Source of the DNA: Apostichopus japonicus
Lineage: Eukaryota > Echinodermata > Holothuroidea > Aspidochirotida > Stichopodidae
DNA: 64,000 bases
Assembly: GCF_037975245.1 (NCBI RefSeq)
Contig: NC_092562.1
Span: 25,293,054 to 25,357,053, forward strand
Reading direction: 5' to 3'
The notes under the pieces are model-generated. The model did not search any database. It had not been told where the DNA came from and saw only the letters and a list, made by a program, of their open reading frames with translations. Positions within the stretch are counted from its first letter, which is position 1, and every line of letters begins with the position of its first letter. The position numbers and the translations under genes were made by a program. Shown in pieces: positions 12,001 through 23,664 of the stretch.

Positions 12001-13741
12001 AGAAATGATTTCCCCACAAGTGATCATATGTCCATGCTCAGCATCCCACTTTCAGCCACAAACAAGGCTCCCACCTCATCGCTGCAGCAGATGTTATCTT
12101 ATGTGCAGTGAACCAGTTACATACGGCGATAAAATTGAAATTCCTGCAGACAAAGCAAAATCTTCTTACACTACCAACTTTGATGTACCCTCAAGAAAGG
12201 TAACTGAACAAGTTGAAGAGCCTATCTTCAGAACAAAAATGTTTGGTTTGACTGGTATTCCAAGTGAGGACAAAAAAGTATGGCAGAAGTTTTGTAGACA
12301 TATTCTGTCTGGCTTTAGCGAAGACAATAAAATTGGTAAATTGCCTGGTCTTACCACACCTGCATTTCAATCAAATATGAGTTCAACATCTGCAGCCTTC
12401 ATGAAGCCTACTGTATCCACGATGGTTCAAAATGACACTAACCATAGTCTATTACACAAAGCCAAACCGACTGATACAGAAGAAACCTTGTCAACCATGA
12501 CAGATTCACTCTCTGCTATAAACTCTGAAGATGTATGTGCAGGACACATTCAGGAAATTCAAGCACAAAATAAGAAAATTCAGAAATTAGAGACTCAACT
12601 TGAAGAACTGCGGAGGGAGATGAAGCTCGAGCAAGTTCAAAAGGAAAGTGAACTAGTGAGAATTCGGAGCCAGCGCCAATATGACAGGGAAGTGTTTCAC
12701 AGAAAGTTGAGACAAGCAAAGAAAAATGCTGAAGTTACCCATAATAGTTATCAATTTGCTGTTGATGAAGAACAAGAAGATCTAGACATCATCTCTTTGA
12801 GTGTATCTGATAACGAAACCTTCAACATGGGCCTTGAGAGCAAAAGTTTGAGGGAAACTGTCACACAAGTGTCTGATCCAAACCAAATAGAGAGGGACAC
12901 TCTGTATTCCAGTACAAAAACGTTTAGGAGAGGATTCCAAGTAGCCCAAACAGATGGGAGGGCTAAAGACAGCAAAAACAACGAGTGGAATCTGAAGAAT
13001 GAAGAAATCTCTACATTCAAAAGCAATGGCGATAAGTTACAGGAAATGTTAGAACAACACAAACAGCGACTGCAAGATGCCAACACAAGTAAATTTAGCA
13101 GAGAGGATAAATTCAAAGGTGCCTTAATAGGACAGTCTGAGAGCTATGCTAAGATTTCTCACCTAGTGATTGATGATCAGAGCCTTCAGAACGACCATCT
13201 CAATGAGACATCGACTGTAGAAGCACTAACAGCATCCCTTGACATCCTGAAAAGAGATAATACAGAGCTAAAATCAGAAAGTGAGGTTAAGGACAAAGAA
13301 ATATGGGAATTGAAAAAGGAGAGACTAGACCTCAAGGATCGAGTGTTCCAGTTGGACAGAGAACTGTTTGATACTCAAGACAAACTAATCAAGAAATCAG
13401 CAGTAATCACTGATCTAGAGAAGACCAAACAATTCTTAGATAATAAAGTCATTCAGCTAGCAGAACAGCAAAGAGAACACAATATCATTATGAGCAGGAA
13501 GAACCAACTGTTGATAGAAGGGAAGAGATCAGGAAATGATTTGAGAGAAAAAATAGAGAGATTGGAAGATCACCTTCATTTTCGATGTAGGATCAACAAC
13601 AACCTACGAGATGATAAGGTCTTACTAGAGAAAAAGCTAGCACTACTTGAGTGTCAATATGATTGTGCCTGGAATGAGCGTGATGGAAGCTACAACATGA
13701 TGAAGCGAAAACTTGACACGTCATCAAGTGAAAGAATTTGA
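3022..13741 (+). CDS. Large low-complexity protein with C-terminal coiled coil (2494 aa, three coding exons)
   Basis: Model: 3022-3119, 4600-4673, 6429-13741. All junctions are GT-AG (donors GTAAGT at 3120 and 4674; acceptors CTCTTGCAG and CCTTACAG) and phases agree (98, 74, 7313 nt). The ATG sits directly after an acceptor. I do not recognise the protein. Visible features: residues 1-430 are rich in Ser/Pro/basic residues with a repeated LxP[IV] motif; a Lys-rich patch lies near 125-140; three tandem ~73-residue repeats with core CFPTM[LI]SR lie near 866-1035; a Thr/Lys/Gly/Pro repeat tract follows to about 1240; a His/Ser/Arg tract with Cys pairs lies near 1395-1540; a Cys/His cluster lies near 1915-1945; coiled coils lie at about 2095-2165 and 2318-2490. 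There is no signal peptide or membrane segment. A scaffold linked to cytoskeleton or centrosome is possible but is inference. Confidence 0.88.
4152..4513. mobile_element. TTAA-flanked miniature inverted-repeat element
   Basis: The left end TTAAAGGCATTGAAGACTCG (4152-4171) matches the reverse complement of the right end, TTAAAGGGTGTGAAGACTCG (4494-4513), at 17 of 20 positions. Both ends carry TTAA, the target site of piggyBac-type transposons. The 362-bp element has no transposase. It explains the 107-codon plus-strand ORF at 4032-4355, which starts outside it and runs in. It lies in intron 2 of the large plus-strand gene. Confidence 0.72.
5160..5262. repeat. Three imperfect ~34-bp tandem repeats next to a G-rich tract
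   Basis: The phrase CACTGAA-ACAGTATGAAAATATAC is repeated three times. It is followed at 5260-5310 by a run of G-blocks (GGGGAGG, GGGGGG, GGGAGGGGGAGGGG) able in principle to form a G-quadruplex. Both lie in the intron before the 7.3-kb exon. Confidence 0.6.
8840..9420 (+). repeat. Three ~73-residue tandem repeats inside the large coiled-coil gene
   Basis: The core CFPTM[LI]SR followed by TPLQKNTPA (MPQQKYTPA in the first copy) occurs three times, near 8853, 9075 and 9296. That is about 73-74 codons apart and in one reading frame. Between cores each unit carries a Gln-Gln segment, a Ser-rich SSAN-like segment and a GTSS lead-in. Copies two and three are closer to each other than to the first. 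It reads as coding-sequence duplication within one exon. Confidence 0.8.
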
Positions 13742-13769
13742 AAGATAGCAGAACAAAATTTATTCCAGC

Positions 13770-13950
13770 TTTGTCAACCTTGAACATGTTTCTAACTTTG
13801 AACATTTTTGCTAACCTTAAGCAATCTACCAACTTTGAACAATTTTGTCAACCTTGAACAGTTTTGCCAACTTTGAACAATTTGACGACTTTAAACACTT
13901 GCCAACCTTGAACAATTCACCAAATTTGAACACTTGCCATACTTGAACAC
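13770..13950 (+). repeat. Imperfect ~18-bp tandem repeat in the 3'UTR
   Basis: Starting about 30 bases after the stop codon, the phrase GCCAACTTTGAACAATTT and close variants recur about nine times. It is transcribed as the proximal 3'UTR of the large coiled-coil gene. No function is assigned. Confidence 0.65.
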
Positions 13951-14586
13951 TTTTTTATTCATTTAATTCAGCTATTGAAATTTAGAAGATGAAAAGAATG
14001 GCAAAATTTTCTTTTTTATTGTTAAAGAAAAATTTACAAAAATGAAATTGAAAGTGATGTGAACTATTCACACCAAAAAGTAATGAATTTAAAAATGTGA
14101 AAAATATCTGCGGAAAAGGAAACTGTGCAAAATGAAAGCAATTATGTAGCATGACACAAATGAAATGAAACTGAAATGTTAAAACTTCTGATATCTAATA
14201 AAAACTAAAACCCAAATCTCTGTACAGGAATCTGTTTCTATTTGTTTCTCCTCACTATTATTTTATTATGTTAATTCTCACCTTTTTCTTTAGTTGTTCC
14301 TGTTTCCCTGTTAGTGTCCTTTCCATATTTCAGAAATACCAGATCTGCAAAGCCTTCGATCACCATTTCCAAGAAACTCATCTATCCAGAAAACAAAAAT
14401 TCCAGAGTCAGGGGAAGAAATCAATGTTTACTTTTTGCATTCATATTTTCAAGTCTTTGAATTTTGTGTATCATAAAGCACTATGGTTCATTGTAGGGAA
14501 TTTGCTACATATCAACATACCGATGAACACAAATATCAATTTGGTCCCTCTGTATTGCATTTGTGTTATACAGATAAACTCTCTTG

Positions 14587-14592
14587 AATAAA
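14587..14592 (+). terminator. Probable poly(A) signal of the large plus-strand gene
   Basis: AATAAA is followed within 20 bases by a GT-rich stretch (TTCATTGTGATGTCC). An earlier AATAAA at 14197-14202 is an alternative proximal site. Use of either site is inferred from motif and position only. Confidence 0.45.
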
Positions 14593-14619
14593 AACAAGTT
14601 CATTGTGATGTCCTTTACT

Positions 14620-17442
14620 GCCAAAGAAAAGAAGAAGAAAAACACTTTTAGTGATTATTTACATACTATGCTTAACATTCTAAGGTGCACGACACACTAA
14701 ATTCATAGCAAGCATAAAGAATGCAGTTAACAAGTTCATACTTGCAGTATGTAAGTTTTGAACTGGTATGAGCACTCTGCTTTAGGCTTTCTGGCCTCAT
14801 TTTCATGTCATAAATACTTCTACATTACACTTTGGCTGCAAGTTGTAAACTCCTGTTAAGATAGAAAATGGTTAGATTACAGACATCAGATGACTAAACC
14901 TAACTAGCCATAGTCTAATTCTCACCTCATACTACTCTGTTAACAGATGACTGGTTTAAACCTTGAAAAGGCTTAGACATATGTTCTGCTGTGATGGGAG
15001 TTCAGACTGTATCACCATGTTGTAAATAACATCCATCTGTAAAACAGACTTTTAAAGCCTCTTTATGCCTTCAATTATCAACACAAACAAACAAATCCCT
15101 TAAACTCTACACTTCTTTTGGTACTTTGCATGGTTAGTAATTACACAATCATGGTATACATTTTTGCTAAAATTTAGGGCAATTCACACAGAAAAAGGGG
15201 ATTAAAACTTCACACAATAACAGCACTGGGATGCATGTGGGAGCAAATACATTGGCCATAGTAGTGAAGATAAAGCAATGAACACATATAGCTGGACTCA
15301 GTACGATGAACTATGACTTGATGGTACTTGTTAAAATGTGTCCTTTGAACAGCTCACACTGCTACATAACGTTCTTTGAGAGAGAAGATAATGCATGATG
15401 CCATGGGAAATGGTACTAGCCATACAGTAGTGTAGTCCACCGTACAGCCTAATCTACAGTTTGAAGGCAAAGGTCAATACACCTAACCTTACATCTGCCC
15501 AATTACTGGTTTGGATAAAACAAAGGCAATGTTACTGTCTGAATTTTGCATTCCCTCAAAATGCTGAAGATTGGCGGTAAGTACATGTCCATGGTTGTGT
15601 GACCATTTACTAAACAAAAGTACGAAAAAATTAATTAATTAGGCTGTCAAGATGGAATGCATAATGACACTTTAGGTCAACTCATGCATATTTTTTAAAC
15701 TAAACATAATTTATGGTAATTCTACAAGTAAATGAACAATGGAAAACTGACCAGGAAATAATAAACAATGGATTGTAACCCAGAGGTCACTGATTTGAAT
15801 GCTGTTCTAGCCATAAAATTCTGTGCTCTTTTCCATAATTTAAGACTAATAGTGTCTCAATATCATAAAATACCCTTGGCTACTAAGCACAATGATCATG
15901 TTTGACACATGGTATTAATTTTGTTAGTCAATTTTTCAAGCTCTGACAAATATGCCAAGTTGATAAAACTTTCCACATAAAACTGGTTGCAGTAAAAATC
16001 AAAGCATAATCTAGAACTGATCAAATTTATTTGTAATTATTTATAAGCAAGTGATTAGTTCTCTTGTTTTATACCATTTGCTATTTAATATTCTACTTGC
16101 ACATAAAAAGTACTCTTACAACATAAAAAAACATTTTCAAAAATTATTCAGTTTTTCATATTTTATTTATCTGTCACAATTTTATAATATTTTATTTTCC
16201 CTCTGAACCAAAAGCAACTTTTGGAAAGTTACACAGTTGTTTAGAAGTCTATAATAGAGTAATGAAAACTCATGTAACTTAAAAGGCAGGTCAGGTTTTC
16301 CTACAACACCTGAAAATAATTTTGCACTTGAATACTTCATAGACAAGTGTAGCTGTTAGAGAAATTATGGCTTCCATGGGGAACAACCATGTTACCTTAA
16401 GAATGATATCCCAGCATGTTCAGTGAGTATCTGACATTACAACTGGTCATAATAAATATGTACTATTTCCTATCTATTTTTGTACAAAGTAAGCTCAAAT
16501 GATGCAATAAAATGCAAAATAAAAGCTGATGCAAATTGCTAAGCAATAAGCACATCTCACTCAGAGCTGGCTTATACCAGTTACAGGAATGCTAGAGCTT
16601 TCAATAATGAGTATGAAGTATCGTTACATTTACGATTTTCAATGTAATATAAAGCCAAAAATTGCCCAAAAGAAGGTTACATATATTTCAGGCAAAGTCA
16701 CACTGAAAATTAAGCTGTGATTTATTAATGGCATATTCTACATACCCCTCCTCCTGACCCCCCCCTCCCAAACCTACCACTTCAATTTCAACTTTACCAC
16801 CATTTATGTAAAGAGTCTGTGATAAAAGATATTAAGTTGTTCAATGCTCAGTACTGACACTTTTATGCAAGTTTGCTGCTTGTGTCTTAAAAAAAATACA
16901 GACTTCTTTTAACATTGTCCAAACAGCAAACATTTTCCGGCAGATCCACTTTAACACGAAAAGTAAGAACTTGGCCCCTATTGGTTTGAAATTACACTGT
17001 TAACCCTCAGATGATCTTGAGGAAGACTTTGATAATCCTACAACATGTTTTCTTGATAAGCAGACAAAGGGTAAAATTTGGCTCAGCTTTTAATCACAAA
17101 TTTTGTACTTTCAGAGTATGCTGTAAGTTAGGATTGAGCTATTTACTCTGCATATTGCTCAGTGAGATTTTGGTTTCTGTGACCCATTACTTCAACCACT
17201 GTTTCCCTCTGTTCGTTATTGAGAATTAATTCAGAAACCTGTCCTACATTATCGTTAGTCACCTCAGGTCAACCTCTGACCCTTTAGAGTCATTGTGGCC
17301 CTAGTATTACCAGCATTTGTGAGGATTGAAAGTATTCTTCTTTCCAGGTCTATTTTGTTTCAAACAGCTGACAGGAGAAGGACAGCCGACCACTTGTCAG
17401 TGAAATAAAGACATTGTTGCACATGCTTTTCTTTCTTAGTGG
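14620..17442. other. Convergent intergenic region and probable minus-strand 3'UTR
   Basis: No exon could be supported here. The plus-strand gene ends on the left and the minus-strand zinc-finger gene ends at 17443, so both 3'UTRs point into this interval. A minus-strand AATAAA lies at 16725-16730 and further ones near 16150. A short C-run lies at 16757-16770. The plus-strand ORF at 17011-17229 shows no splice or family support. Confidence 0.5.
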
Positions 17443-20400
17443 CTACACATCCATGGTTGGAGTTACTACAGTCAGAGAAATAATGTGAGGCACTTCTTCT
17501 TCAGATTTCATTCCCTGTGTTTGTATAGAGTTTTGTGCTTCCACATTGCCTTCGACTTGAATTACGTTATGAACTTGTACATTGCCTTGAGCTTGTAATG
17601 CTGCTTGCATTGGCATGCCTCCTTGCAGTTGTAGTACTGCTGGAGTCTGTATGCTCCCTTGAAGTTGTATGCCCCTTTGTACTTCCATGCCCTGTTGAAG
17701 TTGTATGCCTTGCTGAAGCTGTATAACTGTTGAACTCTGCAAGTCCTCCTGAGACTGTATGCCTGCTTGTGTATGCAGGCTGCCATGCGCTTGTGTGGTG
17801 CTTTGATTCTGCAATAGCCCTTGGGTTTGTACCACAGTTTGGTTCTGTAGCTCTCCCACCACCCTGATAACTTCAGGCACAGCCTCGATTGCTCCTTCTG
17901 CCGTTCCTCCACGGACATCCATCTCTTTCTGATGTTGCCCTTGGTTATCACCTTCACGTTTGTTCGCATCACGAGCTGCTTGGATTTGGAGGGATTTTCT
18001 GATATACATCAGTGGCCTGTAGGTAAAGGATGAGAGAAGAACAGGTAAATGAAAAGAAAGAAGAAAAATAAGCTAGTTTGTACTTTATAAAGTCATCTGC
18101 ACACCACCTTTGTTTGACAAATAATGCTCATCATCAGTGTTTCATCAATGACTGGCTCTTCTGGTAGAAACACCACTAGGTCTTTCTCAGGATTCAGACC
18201 CTTCAGAAGAAACAAGAAACTTGGTCAAACAAAGACAACATATGTTTACAATGCATTAAACATTTGTCAAGGAAAAATGGTGGACGCCCTCCGTGGGTGA
18301 CCTGCTGTATGCTTGAAATGATAAAGAGTCAACATGACATAGCTGAGTTCATAAACAATTAACATTATGATACAGGCCTGGATTAAGGAGCCACCATCTT
18401 CAGTGACTTAGTATTCTCAAGTACATTCACAGAATCAATGTACATCCACTCTACATAGTCACATTAACAACATGAGAAGACAATAATGTGGATCCAATAC
18501 TTACTCTCCGGGATGATGTTTCTTCATGTGACCCCAGTAGGTTGTTCTATCCCGCCAACTTTTATTACACTTGTCACAACAGTATGGCTTCTCTCCAGTA
18601 TGGATACGCTGATGGGTATTTCGAGTGTGGCTGGTCTTGAAGGTCTCCGTACAAAACTTGCATTTATAAGGACGCTCCTGTGTGTGAACCCTCATGTGGG
18701 CTTCCAAGGAACCCTTTGAGACAAATTTCTTTGCACACACCTCGCATTCAAATCTCTTTGCACTGGTGTGCCTGAGCATGTGCTCACGTTTGCCAGACAG
18801 TCTTAAGACTTTCTGACAAACAGAACAAGTAAAATATTCATTTCTGTGAACGCTCATGTGCCCTCTTAACGACTGGGGCCTTAATCTCTTGTAACACACT
18901 TCACAGTACAAAAAGGCGCTGTTTCTCTCGTCAGAATTGGCACTTTCTACGTCCTCAATCCCTGCAAATGGGTTTCTTAAGGTCTTTTTATTTTCACCAA
19001 AATGTGACCTTTCGTGCTGTTTCCTCGAGTGATCCTGACTGTAACTTTTGGAACAGTAACGACATTTGTAACGGATGCCGCTGTGGGTGTCCATGTGCCT
19101 TTGCAAGTTAGAACTGCAGAGAAAGGCTCTTCCACATACAATACAGACAAAGTTTCGTTCCCTTTCCTCTGGTGCCTGATGTAAAGCTACCATGTGATGC
19201 TTCACGTTCTTATTGTTTAAAGGAGCCCCACAAATTTCACACAAGACAAAGTTAACCCCCTTCATGTTCTGATACTTGTGGTACTTCCTGTTGAATTCTG
19301 CTTCCTTGTGGTGTTTGAATTGTCGGTACTTGTCCATCCTCGCCTGGTCTTTCTTATTCAACGGACCTTGAGCGTCCCCCGAAATGATTTTCGCAGTGTA
19401 CCTATCTGTCTCGGTAGGTCCAGGGTTAGCGTCTGTTATAATCCGTAATGGCTCATGAAGGACTCCGTCACCACCAGACGTGGAGTTGATGAAACCTTCC
19501 AATGTTTTTAACAAGACCTGCTCTTGTTCTGTAGACAAAGTGTTCTGTGGGGCATCAGAGAGCATGGTTATGTAATTGGCTCCACTGGCTTCACTCACGA
19601 TGGTACCGTCATGAGTTCCCAACACACCCACCCCTTCTACATTCATATACGTATTCCCATCTACGTCAGTGAGTGTCACCGTGGAATTAGCCGGGAGACC
19701 TAGACTGCTCGATAGAAATGAGTTCTCTATCATAGCACCTGTATCCATGGTAACTATATTTTTACTACTCGCAAGTCTCTTGCTCAGAGTACTGGGACTG
19801 GACTCAGAGTTCCCATCTGCAGCAACCTCTACAGTATTTCCAACATTCTGTTCGTCAGCCACGGCTCCTGTAAGCTTGTCTGAAATTGGCTCCAACAGAT
19901 CTTCATCTTCTACTTCAGAGGCTTCCTCTTCATTTGCTTCTCCATCCTCCTCGTACTGTTTCTCAAAATCATCTTCCTCTGGCTTCTCTCCCCTACCATT
20001 CTCTGTTGGACATGCCTTCTCTGCATCTCCAGTCTCATCATGACTTTCTTCATCATTTTCTTCTTCATCATCCCTTGTTTCATTTCCTTTCACAGTCTCC
20101 TCTGATCTTTCTTCCGCCACTCCTTCTCTCACAACCTCTTCTGACTCCATATCTGTCACCTCCTCTTCCTCCTCTGCTTTGCTTTCAATGGCAGTCTGTT
20201 CTTCCAATTCTTCAATCACTTTCTGAATATCTTTTACTTTTTTAAACTTTGTTCTCTTATGCCTCTTCCTCTTTCTACAGACGGCATCTTCCTCCATTTC
20301 CAAATCCGCATCCAGATCATTTTTGACGAGCCCAGTCAGGTTTATATCCTGGTAGAAGCTTATCACATCTGCTCTTTCCATGGCTTTGCTGAATTTCATA

Positions 20401-22277
20401 GCATGCAGGCTCCCATCATTATCATCTTCATTCAGTTTATAGCCTTGGCATGGACAGGTCACCAAGCAGCCTTCTGTGACACTGTTTTCAGTGTTTAGCC
20501 AGGAGAACAGTATTGGCCTCTTGTTTCTGAGGGTTCGCACTTGGATGTGGATCTCTCCCTGGGGAGAAAAGAAGTTAAAAAACAGATTAAGTAAAGATGT
20601 TGACTATTAACATGAGCTGTAACAGTAGCAACTAGCAGTACAAGTTACTTGCTATTGTTCAGAACTACTGTATGATTTAACCATTTCAAGTTCAAAGTAG
20701 TTTTCAACTTCTTGATCATGTAATTTAACATTCTTCATATGATCTTACAATTCTCACCAAGGAAGGAGAGACATTCGGTAAATTGCTATGTATTCACGAC
20801 CAAATTATTTTAACCTTCCTAATCCCAATTTTGTCTCCTTATGACTCATTCAGTCCATTCTACCAATCCACACAGTTTACATCTCTTGCACACCTTTCAT
20901 TACCTGCCCCCCTTCCCCATCCCCGCCCCCTCCCCTCCTCCCCACATATTGATCTCCTGCCTCAAATCCTCTCACAGCCCTTTGTTCGCTCTAACACTTT
21001 TTTTGTGAGTATTGTGTAATGTGTCTGTTTGTTTGTGTACTTGTCTCATGTCTGTTTTCGTTCCAGTATGCCTCTAAGTCTAAAGGAGTCTGTGCTAAGA
21101 TAAGACCCTCTTACTTTCATATATTTACAAGGTACTGTACAGTACTTCATGAAAACATGTTTAACTCTCTTTGATTTACAATACAAAATGGTATGCATGT
21201 TAGTGTACTGTACACACTTTCATCTGCAAGCATCAAATTAGGGTGAGGGGAAAATCTAACATAGAAAAACCTGTTTGTAACTTTCTTCAACATCATTGAC
21301 AATTACATGCATAGATCTCTTAAAGGCCAACTCAGGCAAATGTTAGTGTTGGTAGGTCTTACAGTAGTCCAATGAAAAGAAAAGATGTCGACAGAACATA
21401 CTGTACTGTTTGTAAAGATATCACAGTTACTTTAACTTACTTGTGCTGAAACTCTGGAATGCTCCTTTAAGGCTTAGTTTATGATGAAGAATGCTCTTCA
21501 GAACAAATCTAATTGTTAATTAGGTTAATCTTTTGTTTTATAAATTCTGATATTTCAATTAAAATAGTGCATTTCCATATCAGAAAACAATAGTTGGCAT
21601 GTGACAATTTGCAAATTAATGTCTGTCCTTGTCCTTGACAAATTTGTAACACATGTATTGCAAACATGTTTCATTGAGACTACAAATAGTATAAAGTTTC
21701 CCCATATTTGCTTTTGAAGAAAATTTGATTGATGACGCTCTGAACATTAATGAACCTTTTCCCAAAAGCACAACACAATATGGTGTGGAAGGAAAATTAC
21801 GACTGACCGTAGGAAAGCATTCGACAGAAAATGGAATAGGTCATGGAACGGTAAACACTATCAATAATACATTATATCATGATATTAACATTTTACAACC
21901 CGACCAAATAACTGTAGCTCAGCAAGATCAAACAGTGCCAACGTGAGTGCATACTGTACACTCCCAGGGAATAGCTTACAGTATCCTGTATCACTGAGCA
22001 AAATGCTATGCAAAATAGTCAACTTGCAATATAAGTGCAAACATACAAAATAGCTTTTATTTACAGGAAGCATTGTAATAGTATAAAAGAGAGGAACTTC
22101 ATAACCTCCAAAACTACTGTCTTCACAAAGTTTCAACACTCAATACTTCCCTGCACTCTCCTGTTACCACCATAGGTACTACTTAACAACAAAAATCAAT
22201 TTGAGTAAAACAAGTGAGTAAAATATTGCCATTTGGCTTACCATTTTGATGCAGACGACTACTGTTGTGTATGTCAT
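17443..22277 (-). CDS. Eight-finger C2H2 zinc-finger protein with Gln hexapeptide tail
   Basis: Model on the minus strand: 22277-22242 (12 codons), 20558-18505, a tentative exon 18219-18103, and 18016-17443. The start exon has acceptor TTTTTTTTCAG before 22312, an in-frame stop upstream of ATG, and donor ATG|GTAAGC. The next acceptor TTTCTCCCCAG is in phase. The second exon encodes a basic stretch (about residues 108-121, possible nuclear signal), a strongly Glu/Asp-rich region (about 121-235) and eight C2H2 fingers (about 450-695), with TGEKP-type linkers near the end. Its donor GA|GTAAGT is in phase 2. The 18.1-kb exon keeps the frame, but its donor is weak and the last intron short (about 86 bp). 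The last exon has 191 codons including 19 Gln-rich hexads. A sequence-specific nuclear regulator is likely from the fingers; no orthologue is recognised. Confidence 0.8.
17506..17847 (-). repeat. Nineteen contiguous Gln-rich hexapeptide repeats (18-bp period)
   Basis: In the last exon of the zinc-finger gene, residues fall into 19 uninterrupted six-residue units of form Q-x-Q-x-x-aliphatic. Examples are QTQGLL, QLQQGI, QLQGSI, QAQGNV and QVEGNV. Position 1 is Gln in most units and position 6 is Ile, Leu, Met or Val in most. The coding DNA has a matching 18-bp period. The regular spacing argues for a repeated fold or interaction surface rather than a random poly-Gln tract. Confidence 0.9.
18103..18219 (-). 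other. Tentative internal coding exon of the zinc-finger gene
   Basis: After acceptor TTTGACCAAG the reading frame required by the preceding exon stays open and contains the plausible segment NPEKDLVVFLPEEPVIDET. To meet the phase of the last exon the donor must be the weak GT at 18102-18101. A better-looking GT at 18107 would be out of phase. A second acceptor 12 bases downstream (TTCTTCTGAAG) would instead give an early stop and a protein ending right after the last finger. Both isoforms are possible. Confidence 0.4.
21320..21470. mobile_element. Short TTAA-ended repeat, copy 1
   Basis: It begins TTAAAGGCCAACTC and ends GCTCCTTTAA. Internal blocks (AGTCCAAT, CTCTGGA-TGCTCC) match the sequence at 43587-43678. 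The termini share TTAAAGG with the element at 4152-4513. It is non-coding and lies in intron 1 of the zinc-finger gene. Confidence 0.5.
21720..21942 (+). other. Orphan exon-like ORF on the opposite strand of a zinc-finger gene intron
   Basis: A pyrimidine-rich acceptor (CCCCATATTTGCTTTTGAAG) precedes 21720 and a strong donor (CCAAC|GTGAGT) follows 21942. The frame between them is open for 73 codons and begins and ends in phase 2. The product contains segments such as LNINEPFPKS and HDINILQPDQITVAQQDQ and matches no family I know. No partner exon was found on the plus strand nearby. It may be an exon of a nested gene, a pseudogene relic or chance. Confidence 0.3.
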
Positions 22278-23582
22278 GCACAATCACAGTAAATGAAGAA
22301 AACTTCCAAGATCTGAAAAAAAATGACAAAAAGAAAAAAATATTGAAGGCAAATGTGACTAGTTAGGCAATCATTAAGACCATGTCCAGACAGTCTTTCA
22401 TTAAGCAGAAAGTTGTCATAGTCTGTGGGTAATTTATATGCTAATAAGCTAATTTGATGCAATTTACAAGCTAATTGCATCACTTTTCAGAGCAAGATAT
22501 TCAAAATACTTTTGAAAATAGCATTTGAAGGGAACAATACACAATCTTTACAAAATAGTTAATACCTGGGTCATGCAACAGTAGAGCTCATAGGGAGTGC
22601 ACTTTGGCTGGAAAATGTAAGTAATACAAGAATAATTTATCCAGTGTCACATTTCAAAATGGTATGCAAAATGGTCAAATTGCTATAAAAGTTCATAGAT
22701 CTATACGAATATGTATGGGTCATTCCATGTCATATCACCAAATTTTGGAGTATGTTGCAGTTCGACCAAATTTATTGTATACTTGGAACACCATGAAATA
22801 AGCATATTCTGAGAATTGGCCAATTTATCACACTTTGAAATTCTCAATTTTTTTACACCAACGTGACATTTTCTTGATTTTTGAGGTCTGATTTCTCAGC
22901 AATTAAAATATACCTTGTACTTTTTAATTACAAAAGCCTATAGACTTTATCCCATGGAATGAAAATAAAAATATTAGGCTGTAAAAGCATTGTCTTGTGA
23001 AGGTAAACTTAAAAATTGCCAAAATATTCAATTTTGGTATTTTTTGCTAACATAGACCTGTGCTATATTTAGTGATAAATTGCTACTAAACTATTGCTTC
23101 AGCATAGTTGATTCTTTCGGAGGTTATTATGTCCAGTCCAAACAATACAAAATAATGATGACAATGCTTTCCTGTAATAAATTTGCAAGTTGTGCAGCTC
23201 CTAAGTACAGTAGCTATTTCATGCTGCGATTCAGCACGAGTAAGGGGTTTAGATGCCAATTTGTTACTGTACCAACGTAACCATAGGCCTACATGTAAGA
23301 GCTGTGAGGGTATTTTTAATTAATTATAAACTGTACAAAGTTCTTACAACTTACAACCTTTCAGGGATCTAGCTTTTCTCAATATTAATATATGAGGTTG
23401 TAAAATTGCTCTGATGTACAAAAGAGGTTGTCTTTGACAGCCAACAACTTAAAATATGTCATGTTGAAAAATTCTGATTGTTTTTTCTAGAAGAAATATA
23501 GTACCACCCTGTTTGTACACAAAATTTCAGGAGGGTATTTCGCCTTATTTGTAAATGAAAAATCCTCAAAGTTTGAGATTTT

Positions 23583-23664
23583 TTACAAAAAATCTTTTTG
23601 CCTGTTTTGCTATTCCACGTTTTTGAAAAAATCTTTTTGCCTGTTTTGCTATTCCACGTTTTTG
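23583..23664. repeat. Direct duplication of about 39 bp
   Basis: The phrase AATCTTTTTGCCTGTTTTGC plus its following TATTCCACGTTTTTGA is present twice in direct succession. The surrounding 22.7-23.7 kb intronic DNA has no supported exon. Confidence 0.6.

Noticed and set aside
19669-20245. Plus-strand ORFs of 119-124 codons
   Set aside because: Antisense to the acidic region of the zinc-finger exon; Ser/Leu-rich mirror of Glu/Asp codons.
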